From: Pseudomonadota bacterium
GTDB lineage: Bacteria; Pseudomonadota; Alphaproteobacteria; Rhizobiales; Xanthobacteraceae
DNA: 64,000 bases
NCBI GenBank assembly: GCA_023451825.1
Contig: JAEXYA010000052.1
Coordinates: forward strand, 1-64,000
Direction of reading: 5' to 3'
Both the position numbers and the translations under genes were made by a program. Shown piece after piece: positions 7,795 to 16,367 of this stretch (its first letter is position 1; every line of letters begins with the position of its first letter). Below the pieces are notes generated by a model, which was not told where the DNA came from, did not search any database, and worked only from the letters and a program-made list of their open reading frames with translations.

Positions 7795-8047
7795 GCCGCA
7801 GCGCTTGCTGCAGCGCAACTACCGCCTCATGTCCTTTCGTCGCGGGCGGTCGCTACGACATAACGTGGCGAGCAAATACCCCATTCTCATCATGAAGTTG
7901 CGTTTTCGGATGGCTGTCGCGCGCCCTTCACATTTGTGCTGCGCCGGGTTTCGAATTCAACATAGACTATTTCTAAGGGAGTCGAACGACCCCACATAAT
8001 TGCGCGAGCACGCCTGCCGAGACGATGCGGGTGGCAAAGAGGGTGGA
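7795..8047. other. Non-coding leader, no recognised element
   Basis: About 250 bases between repeat A2 and the oxidoreductase gene. It is less GC-rich towards the gene. I see no convincing open frame, riboswitch or known operator. The promoter of the downstream gene is presumably here. Confidence 0.5.
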
Positions 8048-11000
8048 ATGGGAATCAATCAAGGCCCGATCAGTCTCGATCAGAAATACACCCAAGGTTC
8101 CGGTCATATCTTTCTCACCGGCATCCAGGCGCTGGTGCGGCTGCCGATGGCGCAGGTGCGCCGAGACCGTGCGGCGGGGCTGAACACATCCGCCTTCGTC
8201 ACCGGTTATCGCGGCTCGCCGCTCGGCGGCTACGACCAGCAACTGATGGCCGCGCGAAAACATCTCGATCAATACGGCATCAAGTTTCAGCCGGGGGTGA
8301 ACGAGGATCTCGCCGCCACCGCGATCTGGGGCACGCAGCAGCTCAATCTCTCGCCCGGCGCCAATTACGACGGCATCACCGGCATCTGGTACGGCAAGGG
8401 CCCCGGTGTCGATCGCTGCGGCGACGTGTTCCGCCATGGCAATGCGGCGGGCTCGGCCAAACATGGCGGCGTGCTGTGCCTCGCCGGCGACGATCACGGC
8501 GCAAAGTCATCGACGGTGCCGCATCAGTCGGACCACGCCTTCATCTCGGCGCTGATGCCGTATCTCTATCCGTCGTCGATCCACGAGATCATCGACATGG
8601 GCCTGCTCGGCATCGCCATGTCGCGCTATTCCGGCTGCTGGGTCGGCATGAAGGTGATCACCGAGACCGTAGAGACCACGGCGGAGATCAATCTCAATGA
8701 CGAGATGACCCCGTTCAACATCCCGACCGATTTCGTGATGCCGGACGGTGGCTTGAACCTACGCTGGCCCGATGATCGCTATGCGCAGGATCGCCGGCTG
8801 CAGGATTACAAGGGCTTTGCCGCGATCGCCTTTGCGCGGGCCAACAATATCAACCGCGTCACCATCGATAGTCCGAATGCGCGCTTCGGCATCATGGCCT
8901 CGGGCAAGAGCTATGAGGATGTGAGGCAGGCGCTGCGCGAACTCGGCATTACCGAACAGGTTGCCGCGAAGATCGGTTTGCGCCTCTACAAGATCGGCAT
9001 GCCGTGGCCGCTGGAGCCGGAGGGCGTGCGCAAGTTTGCGGTCGGCCTCGAGGAAATCTTCATCGTCGAGGAACGCCGCGAGATCGTCGAGAACCAGGTC
9101 AAGCAGGAGCTGTTCAACTGGCGCGACGACGTGCGCCCGCGCATCGTCGGCAAGATGGATTCCCACGACCAGCGCTTCCTGCCATTTGCGGAAGAGCTGA
9201 GCGTCGCAAAACTGGCGACATCGATGGTCGATCGCCTGCTGGCGATGGAGATCGATCCCGAAATCGCTGCGCTGTTGCGCGCCAAGGCCGACTGGTTTCA
9301 TGGCCGTGAGGCGTCGCAGGTGCAGAATGTCGTGCCGATCACGCGCACGCCGTATTTCTGCTCGGGCTGCCCGCACAACACGTCGACCAAGGTGCCGGAA
9401 GGCTCGCGCGCCATGGCCGGCATCGGCTGCCATTTCATGTCGCTGTGGATGGATCGCTCCACCGAGACCTTTACGCATATGGGCGGCGAGGGCGTGCCGT
9501 GGACCGGCATCGCGCCTTTCACGAAAGAGAAGCACATCTTCGCCAATCTCGGCGACGGCACTTACTTTCATTCCGGCTCGCTGGCGATCCGGCAGTCCAT
9601 CGCCGCTAAGGCGAACATCACCTACAAGATCCTCTACAACGACGCCGTCGCCATGACCGGCGGCCAGAAGCATGACGGCGAACTCTCGCCGCAGCAGATC
9701 ACCTTCCAGCTTCACTCCGAGGGCATCCGCGCGATCTATCTCGTGTCGGAAAACCCGGACGCCTATCCGGCCAGCAGCGTCGCGCCGGGCACCAAGCTGG
9801 CGCATCGCGATGAACTCGATCGCGTGATGAAGGAGTGCCGTGAAATCGAAGGCTGCTCGGCCATCGTCTTCGTGCAGACCTGCGCAGCCGAAAAACGCCG
9901 CCGCCGGAAGAAGGGCATTCTGGAAGATCCGCAGCGCCGGGTGATCATCAATCCCGCCGTCTGCGAAGGCTGCGGCGATTGTTCGGTGCAATCGAACTGC
10001 ATTTCGGTGGAGCCGCTGGAGACCGAACTCGGCCGCAAGCGCACCATCAATCAGTCGAGCTGCAACAAGGACTATTCCTGCCTCAAGGGGTTTTGCCCGT
10101 CCTTCGTCACCGTCGATGGCGGCAAGCTCAAGCGCAAGGCGCCGGTGGAGATCGGCACCATCGGCGAACTGCCGGAGCCGGCAACGCGGCCGACGCTGGA
10201 TCGTCCCTATAACATCGCGGTGGGCGGCGTCGGTGGCACCGGCGTGCTCACCATCGGTGCATTGCTCGGCATGGCCGCGCATATCGAGGGCAAGGCCTCG
10301 ATGATCCTCGACATGTCCGGCCTCGCGCAGAAAGGCGGCGCGGTGCTCAGCCATGTGCGGTTGTCGAATGACACGGCGGAAGTGACATGCTCGCGCATCG
10401 TCACTGGCACGGCCGATCTGTTGATCGCGGCCGATGAGGTGGTGGCAATCGCCAAGGAGACGATCTCGCTCTGCGAGGGCGAGCGCACCACGGGCATCGT
10501 CAACACGCATCTTATTCCCATTGCGGATTTCGTCCGCAATCGCGATTTCAATTTCCAGCGCGGCCGCGTCAATGACGTGCTGTCGATGGCGCTGCGCAAG
10601 ACATCGACCTTCCTCGATTTCACCAAGGCGGCGGAAGGCCTGCTCGGCGACAGCATCGCCACCAATATGATGATGATGGGCTATGCCTATCAGCAGGGCC
10701 TGTTGCCGGTGCAGCGCGCCTCCATCGAACAGGCGATCGAGCTCAATGGCGTCTCGATCAAGATGAACATGCTGGCGTTCCAGCTCGGGCGTCTGGCGGC
10801 CGCTGATCCGGAGCGTCTCGCATCGATGCTGAAGGGCAGCGACGGTGTTGTTGCGCCGAAGACGCAGGACGAGATGACGCTGGACGAGATCATCGCCCAT
10901 CGCAGCGCGATGCTGACGGACTATCAGAATGCGAAGCTGGCGGATGCTTATCGCGCGACGGTGACGCAGGTGCGTGACGTTGCTCAGCGCGGTGGATACG

Positions 11001-11536
11001 ACGACGCGCTGCCGCGCGCGGTGGCGATCAATTACGCAAAGCTTCTCGCTTATAAGGATGAATACGAAGTGGCGCGGCTTTACACCGATGGTCGCTTCGA
11101 GAAGCAGTTGCGCGAGCAGTTCGAGGGCGATTTCAAGATCCACTTCAATCTGGCGCCGCCGATGCTGCCGGGTGTGGATGCATCGGGCCGGCCGAAGAAG
11201 CGCGCCTTCGGTGCGTGGATGATGCCGCTGTTCAAGTTGCTTGCTGGTGCCCGCGGCTTGCGTGGCACGCCGCTCGACGTGTTCGGCTACAGCGCCGATC
11301 GCAAGATCGAGCGGGATCTGATCGCGGGCTACGAGAAGGACATCGCGACGGTGGTGAGCTTGCTGTCGCCGGCCAATGTGGAGATTGCGGTGGAGCTGCT
11401 GTCGCTGCCTGACACGATCCGCGGTTATGGCCCGGTGAAGGAGGCCGCGGTGGAAGCGGCGAAGGCGCGCTACGCGCAGCTCGCGCAGGATCTGGCGAAT
11501 CCGCCGCCGGTGCCACGGCAGATCGCAGCGGAATGA
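8048..11536 (+). CDS. Indolepyruvate ferredoxin oxidoreductase family protein
   Basis: A 1162-residue single-chain enzyme that fuses the alpha, ferredoxin-like and gamma parts of 2-oxoacid:ferredoxin oxidoreductases. The N-terminal part has the thiamine-diphosphate region (SGCPHNTSTKVPEGS, GIGCHFM, NLGDGTYFHSG). A cysteine cluster (CEGCGDCSVQSNC, then CNKDYSCLKGFCP) would hold a 4Fe-4S centre. The C-terminal gamma domain starts at NIAVGGVGGTGVLT. The reaction is oxidative decarboxylation of aryl or branched 2-oxoacids to acyl-CoA. The start at 8048 is chosen for AGAGGGTGGA before the ATG; an in-frame TTG at 8000 is possible but unsupported. It is monocistronic. Confidence 0.9.
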   Translation: MGINQGPISLDQKYTQGSGHIFLTGIQALVRLPMAQVRRDRAAGLNTSAFVTGYRGSPLGGYDQQLMAARKHLDQYGIKFQPGVNEDLAATAIWGTQQLNLSPGANYDGITGIWYGKGPGVDRCGDVFRHGNAAGSAKHGGVLCLAGDDHGAKSSTVPHQSDHAFISALMPYLYPSSIHEIIDMGLLGIAMSRYSGCWVGMKVITETVETTAEINLNDEMTPFNIPTDFVMPDGGLNLRWPDDRYAQDRRLQDYKGFAAIAFARANNINRVTIDSPNARFGIMASGKSYEDVRQALRELGITEQVAAKIGLRLYKIGMPWPLEPEGVRKFAVGLEEIFIVEERREIVENQVKQELFNWRDDVRPRIVGKMDSHDQRFLPFAEELSVAKLATSMVDRLLAMEIDPEIAALLRAKADWFHGREASQVQNVVPITRTPYFCSGCPHNTSTKVPEGSRAMAGIGCHFMSLWMDRSTETFTHMGGEGVPWTGIAPFTKEKHIFANLGDGTYFHSGSLAIRQSIAAKANITYKILYNDAVAMTGGQKHDGELSPQQITFQLHSEGIRAIYLVSENPDAYPASSVAPGTKLAHRDELDRVMKECREIEGCSAIVFVQTCAAEKRRRRKKGILEDPQRRVIINPAVCEGCGDCSVQSNCISVEPLETELGRKRTINQSSCNKDYSCLKGFCPSFVTVDGGKLKRKAPVEIGTIGELPEPATRPTLDRPYNIAVGGVGGTGVLTIGALLGMAAHIEGKASMILDMSGLAQKGGAVLSHVRLSNDTAEVTCSRIVTGTADLLIAADEVVAIAKETISLCEGERTTGIVNTHLIPIADFVRNRDFNFQRGRVNDVLSMALRKTSTFLDFTKAAEGLLGDSIATNMMMMGYAYQQGLLPVQRASIEQAIELNGVSIKMNMLAFQLGRLAAADPERLASMLKGSDGVVAPKTQDEMTLDEIIAHRSAMLTDYQNAKLADAYRATVTQVRDVAQRGGYDDALPRAVAINYAKLLAYKDEYEVARLYTDGRFEKQLREQFEGDFKIHFNLAPPMLPGVDASGRPKKRAFGAWMMPLFKLLAGARGLRGTPLDVFGYSADRKIERDLIAGYEKDIATVVSLLSPANVEIAVELLSLPDTIRGYGPVKEAAVEAAKARYAQLAQDLANPPPVPRQIAAE

Positions 11537-11543
11537 TTTTCTG

Positions 11544-11705
11544 TCCCTCCCCGGAGCGAAGCGAATGGGGAGGGTGGATCAAAGCGAGCGTTCAGCGAGC
11601 TTTGAGACGGGTGGGGTCTATCCCCACGTGACGTCCTGCCGTGGGGAGAGACCCCACCCGGCGCTACGCGCCACCCTCCCCACGGCGCTTCGCTTGGGGG
11701 AGGGA
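11544..11705. repeat. Palindromic repeat family E, copy 1
   Basis: A long imperfect palindrome. TCCCTCCCC at the left pairs with GGGGGAGGGA at the right, and an inner GGGGAGGGTGG...GACGGGTGGGG pairs with CCCCACC...CCACCCTCCCC. It fills the gap between convergent genes. A second copy is at 42536-42682. Confidence 0.8.
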
Positions 11706-11723
11706 TGCCATGACCGCCTTTGC

Positions 11724-12578
11724 TTAAACCCCGATATTATCGATCAACCTTGTGGTCCCGATCTTCGCAGCCACGATCAGCCGCACCGGGCCTTCCTTCA
11801 TCGACGACACCTTCGCCAATGTCTCGCTGTGGCGCGCCTCGAAGTAATCGAGCACGAATCCTGCGGCGGTGATCATCGCAGCACCGCCGGCCATCGCCGT
11901 CGCCATGTCATCGCCGGCCTTCAACCGCTTCGCCGTCTCCTTCATCGCCTTGTAGAGCACCGGCGCGGTCGCGCGGTCTTCGGGCGAGAGATACACATTG
12001 CGCGATGACATCGCGAGGCCGTCGCGTTCGCGTACGGTGGTGGCACCGACCACCTTGACGCCGAGATCGAGATCCCGCGCCATTCGCGTCACCACTTTCA
12101 GCTGCTGAAAATCCTTCTCGCCGAAGAAGGCCATGTCCGGCCGCACCTGGGTGAACAGCTTGCCCACCACGGTGGCAACGCCGCCAAAGAAATGCGGGCG
12201 GAAGCGATCCTCGAGATCGGCGGTCGCCGGGCCTTCGGTGATGATCTTCGTCGCGAAGCCATCGGGATACATGACCTTGGCATCGGGATTCCACACGAGG
12301 TCCGCGCCGGCCTCGGTGAGTTTGGCGAGATCGCTCTTCCAGGTCCGCGGATAGGCGCCGAAATCCTCGGTGGGGGCGAATTGCGTCGGGTTCACGAAGA
12401 TCGATACCACGACCTTGTCGCAGCGGCGCAAGGCCAGGCGCACCAGTGCGATGTGCCCGTCATGCAGCGCGCCCATGGTGGGCACGAGGCCGATGGTCGC
12501 CTTGCGCGTGCGCAGCCCGTCCACGGCGCGGCGAAGGGCGGGGAGGGTGCGGGCGATCTGTGGGGCGCGACGGGGCAT
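11724..12578 (-). CDS. panC: Pantoate--beta-alanine ligase
   Basis: A 284-residue enzyme that condenses pantoate and beta-alanine with ATP to give pantothenate, in the coenzyme A pathway. The family signatures are present: LVPTMGALHDGHIALVR near residue 30, VVSIFVNPTQFAPTEDF, FGEKDFQQL, and SSRNVYLSPEDR. The ATG at 12578 gives the usual length; the frame stays open far upstream only because it runs antisense to mipZ. It is divergent from mipZ. panB is not in the window. Confidence 0.95.
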   Translation of the reverse strand: MPRRAPQIARTLPALRRAVDGLRTRKATIGLVPTMGALHDGHIALVRLALRRCDKVVVSIFVNPTQFAPTEDFGAYPRTWKSDLAKLTEAGADLVWNPDAKVMYPDGFATKIITEGPATADLEDRFRPHFFGGVATVVGKLFTQVRPDMAFFGEKDFQQLKVVTRMARDLDLGVKVVGATTVRERDGLAMSSRNVYLSPEDRATAPVLYKAMKETAKRLKAGDDMATAMAGGAAMITAAGFVLDYFEARHSETLAKVSSMKEGPVRLIVAAKIGTTRLIDNIGV

Positions 12579-12800
12579 GTTGGCTCGTTGTCTTTGATCT
12601 TGGGCGTCGTGGATGCTGGCGCGTCTGCTTAGCAAAGCATGCATAGGTACGCCAAGCCTCCGCCGCGGTGCTCGAATGCCGTGGTGCTGCGGCAGATTCA
12701 TCATTAAGAGCGTCGGCTGCAGCTGCAACGCCCGGCGGATCGTATTTTTCTTGACCGCTCGGGCATGCGTGCGTTGAAGATCGCTGCAGGGATCGCAAAG

Positions 12801-13721
12801 ATGTTGATGCAGAGCGCACAGCAGTCCGGCACGGCGCATGTCATCGTGCTCGGCAATGAGAAGGGCGGGTCGGGCAAGTCCACGACCGCGCTGCATATTG
12901 CCGTGGCCCTGCTCAAGGCCGGCCAGCGCGTCGCCACCATCGATCTCGATTGCCGCCAGCAGAGCTTTACCCGCTACATCGACAATCGCCGCGCCTGGTC
13001 GGCGCAGGCAGGCCTCGCGCTGGAAGTACCGGAGCATCATTGCCTGAAGCTCGGCGACAGCATGCAGATCGCCGAGAACGAATCCTTCGAGCTCGAACAG
13101 TTTGCGCAGGCGATGGCTGCGGTCGAACGCACGCATGATTTCATCGTGATCGACACGCCGGGCAGCGACACGTTCCTGATGCGCCTCGCGCATACGATGG
13201 CGGACACGCTGGTCACGCCGATCAATGACAGCTTTCTTGATTTCGATGTGCTGGGCAGCGTCGATCCCGCGAACTACACGGTGACCGGCGAAAGCCACTA
13301 TGCGCAGATGGCGCGCGATGCGCGGCGCAAGCGCCGCCAGCACGACGGCTCCACCACCGACTGGATCGTGGTGCGCAACCGTCTCTCGATGCTTGGCTCG
13401 CGCAACAAGATGCTGGTTGCCGGCGTGCTCGACGAACTCGCCTTCCGACTCGGTTTTCGCCCGGTGGACGGGCTGGCGGAGCGGGTGATGTATCGCGAAT
13501 TCTTCCCGCGCGGCCTGACCGCGCTGGACGACCTCAACGAAGCCACCCTCGGCCGACGCCCAAGCATGGGCCATGTCACCGCGCGCGAAGAGGTGGTGGA
13601 GCTGCTCCGGAAGCTCAAATTACCGCTGGACGAGCGCGGCCGCCGCCGCGCCGCCAACCGGGCTGAATGGGCCGCGCAGGCGGCCAAGCCGCTGGACCTG
13701 CACGACATCATCGGCAGCTGA
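12801..13721 (+). CDS. mipZ: Division-plane ATPase MipZ
   Basis: A 306-residue deviant-Walker ParA-type ATPase (GNEKGGSGKST near the N-terminus, IDLDCRQQS, FIVIDTPGSD). The specific match is to alphaproteobacterial MipZ: NRRAW after the RQ motif, PINDSFLDFDVLGSVDP, DWIVVRNRL and VMYREFFPRGLTALDDL. MipZ binds the ParB-parS complex near the pole and inhibits FtsZ, so division occurs at mid-cell. The ATG at 12801 is preferred because AGGGA lies eight bases before it; ATGs at 12765 and 12807 are alternatives. Confidence 0.92.
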   Translation: MLMQSAQQSGTAHVIVLGNEKGGSGKSTTALHIAVALLKAGQRVATIDLDCRQQSFTRYIDNRRAWSAQAGLALEVPEHHCLKLGDSMQIAENESFELEQFAQAMAAVERTHDFIVIDTPGSDTFLMRLAHTMADTLVTPINDSFLDFDVLGSVDPANYTVTGESHYAQMARDARRKRRQHDGSTTDWIVVRNRLSMLGSRNKMLVAGVLDELAFRLGFRPVDGLAERVMYREFFPRGLTALDDLNEATLGRRPSMGHVTAREEVVELLRKLKLPLDERGRRRAANRAEWAAQAAKPLDLHDIIGS

Positions 13722-14115
13722 TTTCACCTTCGCTGTAAGCGACTGAATTACATCGATTTTTAGCTAATTCCTTGGCTCGTTATTCCGTTTCCGCGGGTAG
13801 GATGCAACGGAATCGCGGAACGCGAGCGCATCTCTGCAGTTGATTTGTCGTTGTAATCGGACGGAATTTGGGACGCTGTTCCCTTGCCGGATGGCACTCG
13901 AATTCGCAGAATTGTTCGTGGCTTTTGTTAGCAACTGCACAAGAAAGGACTGCGGCGCACAATGTTATGGCTCGGAATTCACAACATTTAGTCTTCCTGT
14001 CACCGAGCTGTGACATATATGCTGTTCAAGCAACGGTCATTGTCATCCACCGATCACAATCATCGTAGCCTGGACCGGCGAGCGCCCTTGATGGGATCAT
14101 GCCGAGGGACCGAAC
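13722..14115. other. 394-base intergenic region
   Basis: This AT-richer stretch between mipZ and a hydrolase gene has no repeat copy and no convincing open frame. A GGAAC (13817) followed after 16 bases by AGTT is a weak resemblance to an EcfG promoter, but it lies almost 270 bases from the next start, so I do not call it. Confidence 0.4.
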
Positions 14116-15006
14116 ATGAAACGCGGATTACTCATTCTGCTTTCGGTTTGCGTACTGACCGCTGTCGCGTATTTCACCGCGAGCAAGTGGGCGATCCGCC
14201 ATGAGACTCTCACTTTCATGGACAAGGATCGTAATCGCGAAATCCAGGTCGATATCGCCGTGCGTCGCGACAAGGAAATGCAGGCGAATGCCGGCATGAT
14301 CACCTTGCCGGTGGCGATCCTCAATCACGGCAACACCGTCAAATTCACTGAATACTCGTTCCTTGCAAACGTGTTCGCTGCGCGCGGCTATATGGCTGTG
14401 AGCATCCAGCATGATCTCGCCACCGATGCGCCGCTCGTCACCAAAGTCGGTGAGCCCTATGTCGGCCGTCTGCCGGTCTATGAACGCGGTGTCGAGAACA
14501 TCAAATTCGCGGTCAATCAGCTGAAGAAGATTCAGCCGAATTCCGACTTCGATCACCTGACCCTGGTCGGTCATTCCAATGGCGGCGACATCTCGGTGTT
14601 CTTCGCCAAGGAGTATCCGAACGAGGTCAAGAAGGTCGTGACGCTGGACAATTTGCGCGTCCCGTTCATGACCGACGGCAAGTTCAAGATCCTGTCCTTC
14701 CGCTCGAAGGACAACATGTTCAAGCCGGACCCGGGCGTGGTGCCGGATGACGATGTCTGCGAGAAAGCCGGCATCACCGTCGTCGATACCGGCGCGCAGC
14801 ATAACGATATGAGCGATCGTGGTCCGACTGCGCTGAAGGAGAAGATCCAGGGCATGCTGTCCAAGTTCCTGGACGACGACAACAAGCTGTCGCCGGTCAG
14901 CGGCAAGCCGGACATTCTGCAGAAGCCGGCGTCCAAGCCGCCGGCCCAGCAGAGCATGGTCACCGACCCTGCCAAGCTCGCGCAATATACGCCCAGCGTG
15001 AATTGA
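14116..15006 (+). CDS. Membrane-anchored or exported alpha/beta hydrolase
   Basis: A 296-residue protein with an N-terminal hydrophobic segment (residues about 4-22) that is a signal or anchor. The fold is shown by the nucleophile elbow LVGHSNGGDIS (Ser nucleophile within GHSNGG) and the strand before it, HGNTVKFTEYSF as an oxyanion-side region, and a possible catalytic His in DTGAQHNDMSD. The C-terminus is a Pro/Lys/Ser-rich tail. The substrate is unknown. It resembles hypothetical serine hydrolases of Bradyrhizobiaceae. It stands alone upstream of a toxin-antitoxin pair. Confidence 0.72.
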   Translation: MKRGLLILLSVCVLTAVAYFTASKWAIRHETLTFMDKDRNREIQVDIAVRRDKEMQANAGMITLPVAILNHGNTVKFTEYSFLANVFAARGYMAVSIQHDLATDAPLVTKVGEPYVGRLPVYERGVENIKFAVNQLKKIQPNSDFDHLTLVGHSNGGDISVFFAKEYPNEVKKVVTLDNLRVPFMTDGKFKILSFRSKDNMFKPDPGVVPDDDVCEKAGITVVDTGAQHNDMSDRGPTALKEKIQGMLSKFLDDDNKLSPVSGKPDILQKPASKPPAQQSMVTDPAKLAQYTPSVN

Positions 15007-15042
15007 TCTGACGCGGGCGTTGCCGCGTGTTAGGTTGAGACC

Positions 15043-15267
15043 ATGTCAGAGCTGTTCGATCAAGCCATCGCGAAGGTGAAGGAGCTGCCTGCTGAAGAGC
15101 AGGAAGGGGCAGCATATGCATTGCTCGACTTCCTCGAAAATCGGGAAACGGTTCGGCTAACCGAGGCCCAACTCGCCGAGGTCAAACGCCGTCGCGCCGA
15201 CCCAAATGCTGTCCTGGTTTCGCACGAAGATGCTCGCGCTTTCATCAAGCACCTCATCGCCCGGTGA
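15043..15267 (+). CDS. Antitoxin-like small protein
   Basis: A 74-residue acidic helical protein beginning MSELFDQAIAKVKELPAEEQ. The tail ESREDARAF-like segment (SHEDARAFIKHLIAR) resembles the toxin-binding end of ParD/RelB-type antitoxins. The assignment rests mainly on context: it is followed after seven bases by a ParE-like toxin gene. The antitoxin would bind its own promoter, but I see no clear palindrome in the 36 bases upstream. Confidence 0.7.
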   Translation: MSELFDQAIAKVKELPAEEQEGAAYALLDFLENRETVRLTEAQLAEVKRRRADPNAVLVSHEDARAFIKHLIAR

Positions 15268-15274
15268 GGCTATC

Positions 15275-15568
15275 ATGCGTCTGGTCTTCAATGACGGGGC
15301 GCTCGCTGACATTGCCAATATTCATCGATGGATCGACGAAGATTCGCCTGCGGCGGCAGATCGAACAATCAATCGGTTGATGGCGAGCATCGAAACATTG
15401 CTCGTATTTTCCGGCTTGGGACATGTTGGCCTCGCCCCCGGCACTCGAGAGTGGGTTGTACCACGCACGCCGTATGTCGTTGTCTACGAAGTGAAGCACA
15501 TCTCCGATGAGCTGCTGATCCTCGCGGTGTATCATCACGCGCAGGATCGCCCAATGAAATCCGACTGA
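15275..15568 (+). CDS. ParE/RelE-superfamily toxin
   Basis: A 97-residue protein with the ParE pattern: N-terminal strand MRLVFNDGALADIANIHRWI, the helical hairpin with an Asn/Arg stretch, the loop LGHVGLAPGTREWVVPRTPYVVVYEV, and a C-terminal strand ILAVYHHAQDRP, which is the usual end of ParE. ParE toxins poison DNA gyrase; RelE relatives cleave mRNA. The ATG at 15275 has GGTGAGG six bases before it. It forms a two-gene module with the antitoxin. Confidence 0.85.
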   Translation: MRLVFNDGALADIANIHRWIDEDSPAAADRTINRLMASIETLLVFSGLGHVGLAPGTREWVVPRTPYVVVYEVKHISDELLILAVYHHAQDRPMKSD

Positions 15569-15636
15569 GCAGGGGCCTAATCGCCGCGGCAGCTTTGCTG
15601 CTTCCACCGACCCCCGCAACCGACTAATGATCGCGT

Positions 15637-16143
15637 ATGGCTACACTGATCGCCGGCGCCGTCGCCGTATTCGTTCTCTATACGCTGTTGCAGCTGCTTC
15701 GCACCGCGAACCCGGCGATGCTTGCGCGCGCCGGTAAGCTCGGTGGTGGCATTCTGTGTCTCGCCGCCGCCGCCTTCACCGGGCTGCGCGGCGAGTTCTG
15801 GGTCGCCATTCCGATCGGGTTATTTGGCGCTGGCCTGCTGGGTTGGGCGCCGTTCGGCGGCGGCATGGCCGAAGCTGAGCTTGACCGCCGGTTTCCCGGA
15901 TGGCGTCAGCACACGCAGGGCAACGCGGCAGGGCGGAATGACGGGCGCGCGGCGTCGGGCAAAATGTCGGACGAGGAGGCTTATCAGATCCTTGGCGTGA
16001 AGCCGGGGGCGGGGCGCGACGAGATCAGCCGGGCTCACCGATCCCTGATGAAGAAACTGCATCCCGACCAGGGGGGCTCGACGTACCTCGCGGCTCGCGT
16101 CAACGAGGCCAAGGATACTCTGTTTCGCACGCATCGCAGCTAA
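15637..16143 (+). CDS. Membrane-anchored DnaJ-domain protein
   Basis: A 168-residue protein with two or three N-terminal hydrophobic segments (about 4-20, 33-50 and 54-70) and a C-terminal J domain (about 112-168) containing the HPD motif (KKLHPDQGG). This order, membrane part first and a short J domain at the very end, is that of Tim14/Pam18-like proteins of alphaproteobacteria. It would recruit a DnaK-type chaperone to the inner membrane. It lies downstream of the toxin gene with a 68-base gap and is probably transcribed separately. Confidence 0.85.
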   Translation: MATLIAGAVAVFVLYTLLQLLRTANPAMLARAGKLGGGILCLAAAAFTGLRGEFWVAIPIGLFGAGLLGWAPFGGGMAEAELDRRFPGWRQHTQGNAAGRNDGRAASGKMSDEEAYQILGVKPGAGRDEISRAHRSLMKKLHPDQGGSTYLAARVNEAKDTLFRTHRS

Positions 16144-16310
16144 CTCCAGAACGCTTTACGCTACTGACTGCGAGTGAGTTCCGCTCTCTGTGGGACGCCC
16201 CGTCGCCTGCCGTTGCCCGGCATGGTCGATCAATTCCCCGTCCGACTTTTGTAGTTGGGATTTCTTGACGAGACGTTGCTCGTGACGGGATTTGTTTACC
16301 GTGAAACGCA

Positions 16311-16339
16311 AAACGGCCGGGACATCGTCCCGGCCGTTT
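16311..16339 (-). terminator. Rho-independent terminator of the carboxypeptidase gene
   Basis: AAACGGCCGGGAC (16311-16323) and GTCCCGGCCGTTT (16327-16339) are a perfect 13-pair stem with a three-base loop. It lies 28 bases after the stop of the minus-strand gene and has a short T run on that strand. Confidence 0.85.
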
Positions 16340-16367
16340 GTGTGATGGCAGACGGTTCGTCTGGCGA

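Noticed and set aside
8759..11143. Large minus-strand open frame under the indolepyruvate oxidoreductase gene
   Set aside because: A His/Arg/Ala-rich shadow of a well-supported gene, with no family signatures.
12579..13574. Long N-terminal extension of panC
   Set aside because: The frame is open only because it is antisense to mipZ. Its composition is Arg/His-rich and PanC begins normally at 12578.
13817..13841. GGAAC-N16-AGTT as an EcfG promoter
   Set aside because: The -10 does not match CGTT and the next start codon is almost 270 bases away.
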